Assembly: GCF_001039355.2 (NCBI RefSeq)
Contig: NW_019776024.1
Coordinates: 670,910-734,909, forward strand
Direction: 5' to 3'
DNA length: 64,000 nt
Source of the DNA: Lingula anatina
Taxonomy: Eukaryota; Brachiopoda; Lingulata; Lingulida; Lingulidae
Part shown: piece by piece, positions 13,301-24,130 of the stretch
Numbering within the stretch: position 1 is the stretch's first letter
Layout of the letters: every line of letters begins with the position of its first letter
The notes under the pieces: generated by a model
Told to the model about the DNA's origin: nothing
Databases searched by the model: none
Seen by the model: the letters and a program-made list of their open reading frames with translations, nothing else
Position numbers and translations under genes: made by a program

Positions 13301-16300
13301 CTATAATAGTATCAAATTAGAGGAAACTAATTTCTGCGATCAAGTCCTTCACATTATCCTGTTACGTATAAACACAGAAGTTAAACCTACTTGTTATACA
13401 GTGTTATGTCCGGCTTCCATAATGCAGCGGCTGGTATTTGCAAAGATTTCACTCCACCATAAAGGTTGGGATCCCAAGAGAGCTGAGGCTCGTTCCATAC
13501 CTTGACATTTATAAGAATGTAAAGTTGGAGATCGTGTGTTAAAGATAAGCAGGTTTGTAAAGTCATTCATTAAATGCTTTCAAAAGAACTTAAACCTTCT
13601 GTGAAATCAATTAATTGGACATTGAAATTGAAAGAAACATATAAAGAATATTGCATCAATAATGTACGTCAGGATAAAGTAAAGATTAAATAGGCCTACA
13701 CTTACCTCATCAGCCCAAACGTTTAATGAAAGTGTATGCGTCTTTAAATCCTTAAAAAGAGCAAAATCTTTCACTAAAGTGGTATTTTCAACAAAGCATA
13801 ATTTATGGCAGTAGTTTGCATTTGATATGAAAATGGAATTTTAGTCGAATAACTGACTTTTAACTAGCCATAACGTGTAATGCCAGGCTATTTCATTATA
13901 CGTTTAAAATCCATGAAAAATAACAATGACGAAGCCGGTTTGAAATTTAAGATGCTATTAATAAAACATAACGGTTACGCAGTTGTACAGAAAAGATACT
14001 AAACTTCACAGTGTCACACAATTCTTAGATATCAAATCCATATTTGCTCTCATTTATCCACAGTCATGCAAAACATCTCAAATACGAGCGGCTGCAATGG
14101 GATTTCCGGTAACATCATTTTCATCATATTTCTTGCAATTTTTTGCATTTCATCTAGCACATATCAAAACCATTTAAGCGCTGCATTTGCAGAAATAACG
14201 AAATGTGGAGAATGTACAAACCACATCGGCTATGTTGAGGATGGACAGTCCAAACCGAACCGTAACGTTATCACTTGCGTTCCTGGCAGGTCTGATGGAT
14301 TTTACGTAGTTTTTCATCAGGTCTTTATACAGCCGCCTTTCTTGAGTTATGAAACTGCTATTGTCTAAAACAAATGTATACAAATAAATGGACATTTTAT
14401 GTTTTCTGACCAGAGTGTCAAATGAAGGGGTCCGCTATTCCGCAGGTCCGCTATTATGAAGGTCCGCTATTACATGTACGAAGGTACAGATAGAGCGCAA
14501 ACGGAACAACACAAAGATAGCAAATTGAAAATAGCGCACGCGTACGCATACTAGAGCACACTAAATGCAAATGAATAGAAATGCATAGAAACTGACTATG
14601 GGCTATGGTAGGGATTTCTAAATTTACATACAATATAAATGTGTTGCCGTTATAAATGTGTTGTTGTAACAAATGTTTTGTTAAAATTATTTTTAAAAGC
14701 AGATTCCTACATAGACATCGACTTGAATAACGATGCTTCCAATAAATATGAAAGCGAGATAAGGAGCATGAAATCCATATACAAAAGACACCAGTGTGAG
14801 CACTGGGGTTCGAAAACTTAAAGGATTGATGGTTAAATTCGCTTCTTAAACACAGAGTTCAGTGCCCCGATTACACAACTAATACAACTCGTTTAAGCGC
14901 AGCTAGCGCAACAATAATTTTTTAGAAAAGTGGAGCTTCGGAACATGCCCTCAAACTTTTTCCGAATAGTGGACTTTCGGAATAGCGGTCGATTTCAGAT
15001 CAAGACTCCTCAAGTTTTCAAAATAGGGGATCCTCGCAATAGCGGACCCTTGGAAGATAGAGCTGACCCTGAAATAAAGGTAATATCAGTGGCATAATGT
15101 TATACACTTACTAGGGGAGACCGGGGCTAGTTTGACACCGGGGTAAGTTGGCCCCCCATCTAGTCTCTTTAATAAAGTTACTTTAAGATGCTAAATTATT
15201 TCATTTGGACTCACTGCCGACGCTTTCTTAACACTATTGAATACGGTCACTTTACAAAATGATGTGATCAATTCTTTTACCCCATAGTTACTTTGTCATA
15301 AATTGATGGGGGGGGGGGGGGGGTGGGGAGGGGCAACTTACCCCGGGGTCCAACTAACCCCGGGCTCNTATATCTATATTTGAAAAAGGCAATAGATTAC
15401 ATTTATTTGCATCGTGGGGAAAGGAAAAGTCTATACTTCAATTTTTTCCTGTAGCCTCCCCTTTCTCAAATAGTTTTATGTCTTGGTTCTCAACCACAAG
15501 ATATGAATAATGTAGGCGAATATCATACTTTCAGTAGGCGCTTGAATATCTTTCAAAATGTGCAGATTTGCTTGTTGCAAATTACAGTAATGACACTTAA
15601 TGTACAAGCCACTATACCACCACACTTTATGACCAATTATCTTCACCCAAAACACATTTTCAGTGGCATTCGAAATCAGCTTATAATAGTATCAAATTAG
15701 AGGAAACTAATTTCTGCGATCAAGTCCTTCACATTATCCTGTTACGTATAAACACAGAAGTTAAACCTACTTGTTATACAGTGTTATGTCCGGTTTCCAT
15801 AATGAGGCGGCTGGTATTTGCAAAGATTTCACTCCACCATAAAGGTTGGGATCCCAAGAGAGCTGAGGCTCGTTCCACACCTTGACATTTATAAGAATGT
15901 AAAGTTGGAGATCTTGTGTTAAAGATAAGCAGGTTTGTAAAGTCATTCATTAAATGCTTTCAAAAGAACTTAAACTTTCTGTGAAATCAATTAATTGGAC
16001 ATTGAAATTGAAAGAAACATATAAAGAATATTGCATCAATAATGTACGTCAGGATAAAGTAAAGATTAAATAGGCCTACACTTACCTCATCAGCCCAAAC
16101 GTTTAATGAAAGTGTATGCGTCTTTAAATCCTTAAAAAGAGCAAAATCTTTCACTAAAGTGGTATTTTCAACAAAGCATAATTTATGGCAGTAGTTTGCA
16201 TTTGATATGAAAATGGAATTTTAGTCGAATTACTGACTTTTCCCTAGCCATAACGTGAAATGCCAGGCTATCACATTATATGTTTAAAATCCATGAAAAA

Positions 16301-18625
16301 TAACAATGACGAAGCCGGTTTGAAATTTAAGATGCTATTAATAAAACATAACGGTTACGCAGTTGTACAGAAAAGATACTAAACTTCACAGTGTCACACA
16401 ATTCTTAGATATCAAATCCAATATTTGCTCTCATTTATCTACAGTCATGCAAAACATCTCAAATACGAGTGGCTGCAATGGCATTTCTGGTAACATCATT
16501 TTCATCATATTTCTTGCCATTTTTTGCATTTCATCTGGTACATATCAAAACCATTTAAGCGCTGCATTTGCAGAAATAACAAAATGTGGAGAATGTACAA
16601 ACCACATCGGCTATGTTGAGGATGGACAGTCCAAACCGAACCGTAACGTTATCACTTGCGTTCCTGGCAGGTCTGATGGATTTTACGTAGTTTTTCATCA
16701 GGTCTTTATACAGCCGCCTTTCTTGGGTTATGAAACTGCTATTGTCTAAAACAAATTTATATAAATAAATGGACATTTTATGTTTTCTGACCAGAGTGTC
16801 AAATGAAGGGGTCCGCTATTCCGAAGGTCCGCTATTATGAAGGTCCGCTATTACATGTACGAAGGTACAGATAGAGCGCAAACAGAACAACACAAAGATA
16901 GCAAATTCTCGGAGTGCAGATTGAAAATAGCGCAAGAGCGTACGTACGCATACTAGAGCACACTAAATGCAAATGAATAGAAATGCATAGAAACTGACTA
17001 TGGGCTATGGTAGGGGTTTCTAAATTTACATACAATATAAATGTGTTGCCGTTATAAATGTGTTGTTGTAACAAATGTTTTGTTAAAATTATTTTTAAAA
17101 GCAGATTCCTACATAGACATCGACTTGAATAACGATGCTTCCAATAAATATGAAAGCGAGATAACGGAGCATGAAATCCATATACAAAAGACACCAGTGT
17201 GAGCACTGGGGTTCGAAAACTTAAAGGATTGATGGTTAAATGCGTTTCTTAAACACAGCTAGAGTTCAGTGCCCCGATTACACAACTAATACAACTCGTT
17301 TAAGCGCAGCTAGCGCAACAATAATTTTTTAGAATAGTGGAGCTTCAGAACATGCCCTCAAACTTTCCGAATAGTGGACTTTTGGAATAGCGGTCGATTT
17401 CAGATCAAGACTCCTCAAGTTTTCAAAATAGGGGATCCTCGCAATAGCGGACCCTTGGAAGATAGAGCTGACCCTGAAATGAAGGTAATATCAGTGGCAT
17501 AATGTTATACACTTACTAGGGGAGACCGGGGCTAGTTTGACCCCGGGGTAAGTTGGCCCCCCATCTAGTCTCTTTAATAAAGTTACTTTAAGATGCTAAA
17601 TGATTTCATTTGGACTCACTGCCGACGCTTTCTTAACACTATTGAATACGGTCACTTTACAAAATGATGTGATCAATTCTTTTACCCCATAGTTACTTTG
17701 TCATAAATTGATGGGGGGGGGGGGGGGGGGGGGGGGGGAANNNNNNNNNNNNNNNNNNNNNNNNNNNNNNNNNNNNNNNNNNNNNNNNNNNNNNNNNNNN
17801 NNNNNNNNNNNNNNNNNNNNNNNNNNNNNNNNNNNNNNNNNNNNNNNNNNNNNNNNNNNNNNNNNNNNNNNNNNNNNNNNNNNNNNNNNNNNNNNNNNNN
17901 NNNNNNNNNNNNNNNNNNNNNNNNNNNNNNNNNNNNNNNNNNNNNNNNNNNNNNNNNNNNNNNNNNNNNNNNNNNNNNNNNNNNNNNNNNNNNNNNNNNN
18001 NNNNNNNNNNNNNNNNNNNNNNNNNNNNNNNNNNNNNNNNNNNNNNNNNNNNNNNNNNNNNNNNNNNNNNNNNNNNNNNNNNNNNNNNNNNNNNNNNNNN
18101 NNNNNNNNNNNNNNNNNNNNNNNNNNNNNNNNNNNNNNNNNNNNTTTTTTACCCCATAGTTACTTTGTCAAAAATTGGGGGGGGGGGGGGGAGGGGCAAC
18201 TTACCCCGGGGTCCAACTAACCCCGGTCTCCCCTATTGACCAACGAACATTCCGGTGGGTGTTATATAAAGAGGTTGGGATGATCCCTCCCTTCAATAAA
18301 GATATTACTAGGAAAGCTTGGAGTGGACCGAACAGCCGAAAACACATTAATTTAAAAACCTAACAGGCACACCAAAGCAAACCCGGTTAACGATATCCCT
18401 TTATAAACCTTTTTTTGTATGTGTGATAGAAAGCACATTTAGTTCTGGACTTACTCGTGCCACGATTAGACTAGCTAGATGTACAATATTCAGAGTACTG
18501 AGATACACACAAGCTATTATCCATGCCACCTGTTTGGTATATAACCGATATGAAGATAGCGTTAATATTGTATGGGTAGACGACGTCGGTTGACAGCATT
18601 AATATCATGTACGAGTACTTACCAC

Positions 18626-18676
<51 letters not shown>

Positions 18677-18919
18677 CGTTACTTTTTCTTTGACGCCCAT
18701 TTTCTAAATTTGTGGCATTTAAACGTGCAGTGTAGCACATTCAGGGTGCTGTTGTCTCAACACACTTGTCCTTTTCCTCTCATTTAACCAGTACAGCTTA
18801 CCTGCGCAAAACACCTGACTTATGACTAGCAAAATGACAGCCTCTAACAACATTGGTATATGCCAAAATCCTTTGCTCCTGTTGGAAGCAGCCATCGCTT
18901 CGAGGTTATCTTGTACCAA
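10356..18919 (-). CDS. Second nicotinic acetylcholine receptor-like alpha-type subunit, 9 exons
   Basis: Exons in transcript order: 18802-18919 (ATG at 18919, or more likely 18895, just before a signal-peptide-like segment), 14222-14364, 13706-13750, 13391-13500, 12718-12892, 12260-12539, 11914-12000, 11599-11720, 10356-10643. Starting at 18895 gives 447 aa. Phases and most exon sizes (45, 110, 175, 87) equal those of the neighbouring gene, so the two are tandem paralogues. Visible: LWKPDITLYNN, Cys-loop with 13 residues between C162 and C176, loop C KYPCC (C230/C231), M1-M4. Oddities: the join from the M3 exon to the last exon only keeps frame with a GC donor at 11598-11597. The pre-M2 motif is R-Q-K instead of G-E-K. 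Exons 2-4 are present twice in the window; either set would splice in frame. Confidence 0.87.
12649..12687. repeat. (TG)n microsatellite
   Basis: A TG dinucleotide run with one interruption, in the intron between receptor exons 5 and 6. Confidence 0.9.
14425..15052. mobile_element. Inverted-repeat element with GTCCGCTATT ends, copy A
   Basis: The left end reads AAGGGGTCCGCTATTCCG, followed by two more GGTCCGCTATT motifs. The right end reads CAATAGCGGACCCTT, its reverse complement, preceded by degenerate AATAGYGG motifs. The interior of about 600 bases has no convincing coding sequence. This looks like a non-autonomous DNA transposon with subterminal repeats, in intron 1 of the second receptor gene. 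Confidence 0.65.
15112..15366. mobile_element. MITE with GGGGAGACCGGGG terminal repeats, truncated at an N
   Basis: The left end GGGGAGACCGGGGCTAG follows a TA. The right part reads ACTTACCCCGGGGTCCAAC and is cut off at the N at 15367. The sister copy completes its right end after the gap at 18228. The internal poly-G tract lies at about 15307-15322. A TA target duplication would suit a Tc1/mariner-type non-autonomous element. Confidence 0.7.
15771..16745 (-). CDS. Duplicate receptor exons 2-4 (partial)
   Basis: Three exons with intact splice sites: 16603-16745, 16086-16130 and 15771-15880. In exon 4 I see one amino-acid change against copy 1 (A to S, before LWKP) and several silent changes; exon 2 encodes the same peptide. 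The low replacement rate fits an allele or a very young duplicate. If both sets were spliced in series, exon 4' (ending in two bases) joined to exon 2 would read straight into a stop. So only one set can be used per transcript. Confidence 0.8.
16806..17456. mobile_element. Inverted-repeat element with GTCCGCTATT ends, copy B
   Basis: Counterpart of the element at 14425-15052 inside the second direct-repeat copy, with the same ends and subterminal motifs. Confidence 0.6.
17517..18230. mobile_element. MITE with GGGGAGACCGGGG ends, interrupted by assembly gap
   Basis: The left end begins after TA at 17518 (GGGGAGACCGGGGCTAG). The right end after the gap reads AACCCCGGTCTCCCC followed by TA at about 18229-18230. 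The two ends are reverse complements over about 45 bases and are flanked by TA, a mariner-like target duplication. The N gap 17741-18144 and a long poly-G tract fall inside it. Confidence 0.75.
17741..18144. other. Assembly gap (404 N)
   Basis: Run of N bases immediately after a poly-G tract. Isolated single N characters also occur at 15367, 25252 and 37727 and may mark contig joins. Confidence 0.99.
18630..18673. repeat. (TA)n microsatellite
   Basis: An uninterrupted TA dinucleotide run in intron 1 of the second receptor gene. Confidence 0.95.
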
Positions 18920-20024
18920 GACAATTTCTCATTGATTTCTTTAACACGCAGTTGAAGTTCGAAATGACCTGGACCTCTTAATCAACTGTTGCTTATACAG
19001 CTCATACGGCTATATACATATACAAGTATCAGTGTGTGTTGCTATCAAGGTGACCCAGTTTTAACGTGAAACCGTGCATTTAACACGATGGTTATAATTC
19101 GCCATCCGGCTTGATTTCCATCTCGCGATGATCTGGAGTCTTGTACAATGAACACTGTATGTATTCGTTGTATGACACCAAAGACCGGGAGTTGGCACCT
19201 TATGCACGTTCTTTCTTTTAACACCCAAAGCAACTGGAATTCAAGTAGGCGTAAAAAGTGGGTGGATTTAGGTAGAGGCTACCCCCAGAGCTTCTCAGTC
19301 TGGATAATCGTTATTGCTGGCGGCGTGTAAATTGTGTCGGCAGCAGGATTAAAGTAAGGACATTAGGGGCGTGCAACAATGTGCTTATACCTTTTTTCTC
19401 AGTATTTTATTTATTTATTCATTTTTTTAGCTTTGGAAATTATCTATCGATATATAAATCAGAAGCGAGAAAACTTTAATACATACAATATGTAGCTCGT
19501 AAAAATTTTAAAATCGATGATGTATTTTTACAAATGTATTAAACGGTTTTAATATACATGTGTAATATATATATATATAATACCGGTTCATGTATAATAT
19601 ATATATATATTGACTGCATAGCAGGTGTTTTTTCCCTTGTCACGTGCACCCTATACCATCTTATCATTGTAAAGTTACAGTGGAGGCATGATAAAACTTT
19701 ATTTCTCAATGACCTATTGGAAGGACAGGTACATCCTATGTTATTTTGAAAATAAATGGAAAAAATTTAGACAGATTCGTAAATAAGGAAGTTTGCAGCA
19801 TTAAGTAGACGAATCTGATTGGTTGGAATTCAGGTAGATGGTTGCTGTATCTACAACAGGTTGTTCGTTTTGCAGGGACGTAGTTACATGTAGCTCTAAA
19901 TTCCACACCACACCTGTAATGAGAGAATATAAGCCTTCCGCCGGAAATTACAGTGGTCTAACCACGGCTATTACTTATGAGTATGCCCATAGCACATTAT
20001 TGGCTCAACATCAGAACACTTCTG
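18920..20024. other. Upstream region of second receptor gene
   Basis: No gene seen. Presumed promoter and intergenic DNA with short AT dinucleotide runs around 19565-19610. Confidence 0.45.
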
Positions 20025-20025
20025 T

Positions 20026-21770
20026 GTGAATTAGAGTTGCCAAAGATTAACAATATCCTGTAATTAACAATACACGTAAATTTGATATGAAAAGTTACAC
20101 CAGTTACAACAGGCGCCTAAGCATGGATGAAACGGTAATCAAAACATATGAACACAGGCAAGGAAAAATGCTTTTAATTTGTGTGAATTTTTCATATGAT
20201 TTTCCATATTTTCTATAATTTAATTGTGCATTTCAATTTTTAAGGTAAAGAGTGCAAACACACACAAATTGATTAAAGCAATAACAATAATGATGAAGAT
20301 GAAGATGAAATAAATAAGTGAATGAATAGAAGGATAAATAAAGAAAACATAATAAAAATAAAAAGTAAAAACAGCTTTAGATATTCAGCATCTTTCTCTT
20401 TTCCATTTGTGAACACATATCACAAGTAAATAAAAGATGTCATGACATTCAGCAGCAAAAATGTTGACATAATACAAGAAATATATTATCTTTTTCAATA
20501 AAAATACACTTGCGAACCTCTTTTATTTCGTACAGTGCGAGCAGAATGGCCGATTTTGAGTGTTCCGTTTCTCGGCTGCTACTTGCAGGTGTCTTTCAAA
20601 GGCAAATTTTTATGTTAGATGAGATATTTTTGCAAAAAGCACACTATGTAATGTTAGGCAACCTTTGCCAAAGCGTAAATATAACCTATTAAATTTACTT
20701 TAATAGTATTTAAGATAGCAGAAATAAAAGTGAAGCATTATTATGAAAAAAATATTGAGAATGATATGATTCTCATTCTTGGGAGCATAGATAAAGGTGT
20801 TAGCTACACTGTGAAGTATCTGGCCTCAAGGCTGTTTTAGGTGATATTATCACGAATACAAAGCCCTTCTTTCTAATTTTCACTTACTAGTAATTATCCT
20901 AGATTTTGCTTCCTATGCCGATTGCATAACACGTACAACGATCACGTTTCTTATTTTATTAACATTTTGGTATGACTGAAGACCTTTACCAAGTAGGGTG
21001 GGTATATTTTGGGAAAAAAGTAAAAAGCTAACAAGCGATTACACTAAATTTGAACTGTTGTACATTGGCCATTGTGTTTGTTTTTCTTTCTAATCACTGA
21101 AGCGTGTACGAAGTTTCTGTCAACGCTATGGTCCCTCTATCTGGTGTGAGCATGTCGGCAATTGCTGGATAACAATTTGCTGAAGGAGGTTCTTAACTTT
21201 CCAGACGACCAAATGTAGATGATTAGATTCAATGCTGAATGGAAATGCATCAGTGATGTCACAAGCAGAACAAGAGAACAAGATAACCAATGCTGGTAGT
21301 AAAACCGAGAAAAATTAAAGGGATGTAATTTAAGAAGAACATCGTTGTCAGAATCAGTGCTATTTTTAAAGTCAAAATGTCTGCTTTTGTATTGCGACCG
21401 AAGCCGTAAGGACAGTGGTCGTGTTATGGGCTGCCCCAGCAACGCCTTGGTTTGTCTCACTATGTTCTTTGTAAAACATATGATAAAACGTGTAAATGGT
21501 GTCTTTTTTTCTTCAAAAGGTATGTCATTTGACAGGGAAACATCACGCTGTGGTTGTCGCACTTTTGTTGGTGTCAGTTGGCACTATAGCTATAGATCTA
21601 CGGGAGCGCAAAGAGCAAAATATCACTTTGTAGAATGTCATGCTGACCACAAAACTGATTACGGCAGCAATGAAGACTAAAAGCCAAGTTTTCTCATTTT
21701 CTGTCTCCCTAAATTCCTAGTGTTTTTGTTCTTCAAAAGGTATGCCGTATGGCAGGGCAGACTTGCTTTC
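20026..21770. repeat. Diverged tandem duplication, copy 1 (pseudogene side)
   Basis: The block beginning GAATTAGAGTTGCCAA at about 20027 matches 22477 onward with substantial divergence, through the 3' flank of the GPCR and into its coding region. Both copies lie in the same orientation, so this is an old tandem duplication of roughly 1.7 kb. Confidence 0.75.
21137..21770 (-). pseudogene. GPCR pseudogene, partial duplicate of the 23575-24645 gene
   Basis: It matches the C-terminal half of the intact GPCR: SGKLRTSFSKLLSSNC near the end, a Y/FHSA.N.IIY TM7 motif where NP has become NL, and the ICL3/TM5 region. Several frameshifts break the reading frame. Segment order is scrambled: the part matching the TM4-TM5 loop comes before the part matching TM5, then a second fragment of that loop follows at about 21721-21770. 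TM1-TM3 are absent. It is not expected to encode a receptor. Confidence 0.85.
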
Positions 21771-22046
21771 TAACCTGTATATGGAGCTTTCTTTTTTCAA
21801 ATTATCGGCCATATTAGAAATTAGGAAGGCAATAAAGTTAAAAGATTTTACTATTTATGCGTGGTTGTTATGGCTCTGTTCATTCCAGAAAAAAATTCCC
21901 CTCCCACCCTGTGGCCTGACGTACCAACTACCACATCTGTGGGAGCGGGCCCTAGGAGACATCCTGCGCAGACTGTCACCACGTGACACTTTCACAACTG
22001 AAAATCGCTTCGCCTGAAGAAGGTCTAGTTATTCATGTATTCACCT

Positions 22047-22195
22047 GGGCCCCTTATCTCGAAAGCATCGCGCATTGCGATCGAGTTCAAGCGTCTCGAT
22101 TCCATAACTCGCTCATACTCGCCCCATATAATAGCCTCGAAATAAAAGGTGATATCGCTATTCTCAATTCGCGATGCTTTCGAGTTACGGAGCCC
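22047..22195. mobile_element. 149 bp element with inverted CTCGAAAGCATCGCG ends
   Basis: The left end GGGCCCCTTATCTCGAAAGC and the right end CGATGCTTTCGAGTTACGGA are near reverse complements over about 26 bases. The interior is rich in CG and TCGA motifs, unlike its AT-rich surroundings. No target duplication is obvious. Confidence 0.6.
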
Positions 22196-22476
22196 TGAAT
22201 AGCCTCATTCCCTGAGGAAGATGTTCTGTCAGACAACAAAATATTGGACGTAAATCTATTTAAATATTAAGCTGTTGAGTGAAGAAAAATTACTTCATTC
22301 ATATAACATAACACAGCTGATGAAATTCTTCTCGAACTTGTATTTCGTTCTTTTGGTTGATAACCACATCTTTGACGCAAATTTCTTCCCATAACATTTG
22401 AATATCGGGGGGTGATAATTGAACATCAATATATGTATACAAGGAATACAAGCAATATCACGGTGATAATCCTGCT

Positions 22477-24130
22477 TGAATTAGAGTTGCCAAGGATTAT
22501 CAATAATCTGTAATAAACAGCACACGTACACTTGATATGAAAAATTACACGTGCTTACAGGTGCCCAAGCTTAGATTAAATACTCATGAAACTTTTCATA
22601 TGATTTTTCTTTGTTTCCCCTAATTTATTTGTGCCTTTCAGTTTTTAAAGTAAAATTGTCCACACACACACACACACACACAAATTGATAAAAGAAATAT
22701 CAACAATTATGATACAGATAAAAGATGGACATGAATAAGTGAATGAATAGATGAATAATACAAAAAGATAATTCATAAAAATGAAATATATAATAGCTTT
22801 ATTTTAGATATTTAACAACTTTCTTCTTCCCATTTATGACCAAACATATCACATATAACCAAAAATGTAGGTTTTAAGCACCATTGTTGGCATACATCAT
22901 CTTAATATAATCTTTTTGAATAAAAATAAATTTACAAACCTCTTCTATTTCCTAGGAGCAAGAAGAATGGTCATTCTTGAATATGTTCCGTTCCTCGTAC
23001 TGGCAGGTGTCTTTTAAATGCAAACATTTTATGTTAAATGAGTAATTCTTGCAAAGAAGACACTATGTAATGTTAGGCAATGTTTGCCAAAGTATAAATA
23101 TAACCTATCAGTTTTAATGGCATATCAAACAAAAGGAGTAAATGTCAAGATGATTATGAAATAATTAAAGAGAATTCTATTATTCTCATTCTAGGAGCTG
23201 AAATGGAGCTGTTTGTTCCACTGTTAAGTATCTGACCTCAAGGTGGATTCAGGTGACGTTACCGCGATTACATAGGCTTTTTTTAGAATTCTCACTTAAT
23301 TATTGTAGATTTTTTCTTGTTTTAACTATGCCTTATATACAACAATACAAGTACAAAATACACGACGTTTCTTATTTATTAAAAATGGGTGAATCAAAGT
23401 TTTGGCATTACTGCAGACTTTTTGCCAGTAGACCTAGTTGTGGGTGGTATTTCAAAAAATTTTAAGTAAACACGTGATTACCTTACAGTAAGACTGAACT
23501 GTTTTACATCGGTCATTGGGTTTTTCTTTATTATCAGTGAAACGTGGGATGGTTCTGTCAACGCTATGGTCCCTCTATCCGTTGTGGGGATGTCGGCAAT
23601 TGTTGGATAACAATTTGCTGAAAGAGGCTCTGAACTTTCCAGACGACCAAAAGTAAATAATTGGATTCATTGCGGAATGAAAATACATCAGTGCCGTGAC
23701 AAAAGGATAGAGATAACCACTACTGGTAGTAAAACCGAGAAAAAACGAAGGGGTGTAATTTACAAAGAACATCGTTGTCAGAATCAGTGCTGTTTTTAAA
23801 GTCAAAATGTCCGCTTTTTGTATTGCAGTTGACGCCGTAAGGACAGTGGTCGTGTTATGGGCTGCCCCAGCAACGCCTTGGGTAGTCTCACTGTTGTTCG
23901 TGTCAGTTGGTGGTATTCCTATAGAACTGCGGGAGCGCAAAGAGCAAAATATCACTGTGTAGAATGCAATGCTGACCACAAAACTCATGACTGCAGCAAT
24001 AAAGACTAAAAGCCAAGTTTTTGCATGTTCTGTCTCACTACGTTCTTTGTGAAACAAATGATAAAAGTTGTAAATGGTGTCCTTTTTCTTCAAAAGGTAT
24101 GTCATTCGACAGGGAAACATCACGCTGTGG
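22477..24130. repeat. Diverged tandem duplication, copy 2 (intact GPCR side)
   Basis: Counterpart of 20026-21770. It covers the 3' flank and C-terminal half of the intact GPCR gene and contains a (CA)n tract at 22661-22682. Confidence 0.75.

Larger units (their letters stand above)
12991..15366. repeat. 2.38 kb direct repeat, copy 1 (contains receptor exons 2-4)
   Basis: This block recurs 2380 bases downstream at 15371 with only scattered substitutions and small indels. It contains exons 4, 3 and 2 of the second receptor gene and two inverted-repeat elements. It ends at a single N at 15367, inside one of those elements. Either a recent tandem duplication or two alleles placed in series by the assembler. 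Confidence 0.93.
15371..17738. repeat. 2.38 kb direct repeat, copy 2
   Basis: Near-identical second copy of 12991-15366, offset 2380 bases. It carries duplicate exon 4 (15771-15880), exon 3 (16086-16130) and exon 2 (16603-16745) of the second receptor gene. It terminates in a poly-G run directly before the N gap. Confidence 0.93.

Noticed and set aside
14454-17206. Minus-strand ORFs in the GTCCGCTATT element copies
   Set aside because: They differ in length between near-identical copies and show no conserved motif; treated as noncoding element interior.
17708-18220. 170-codon open frame running through the N gap
   Set aside because: It exists only because N bases carry no stop codons; the flanks are poly-G.
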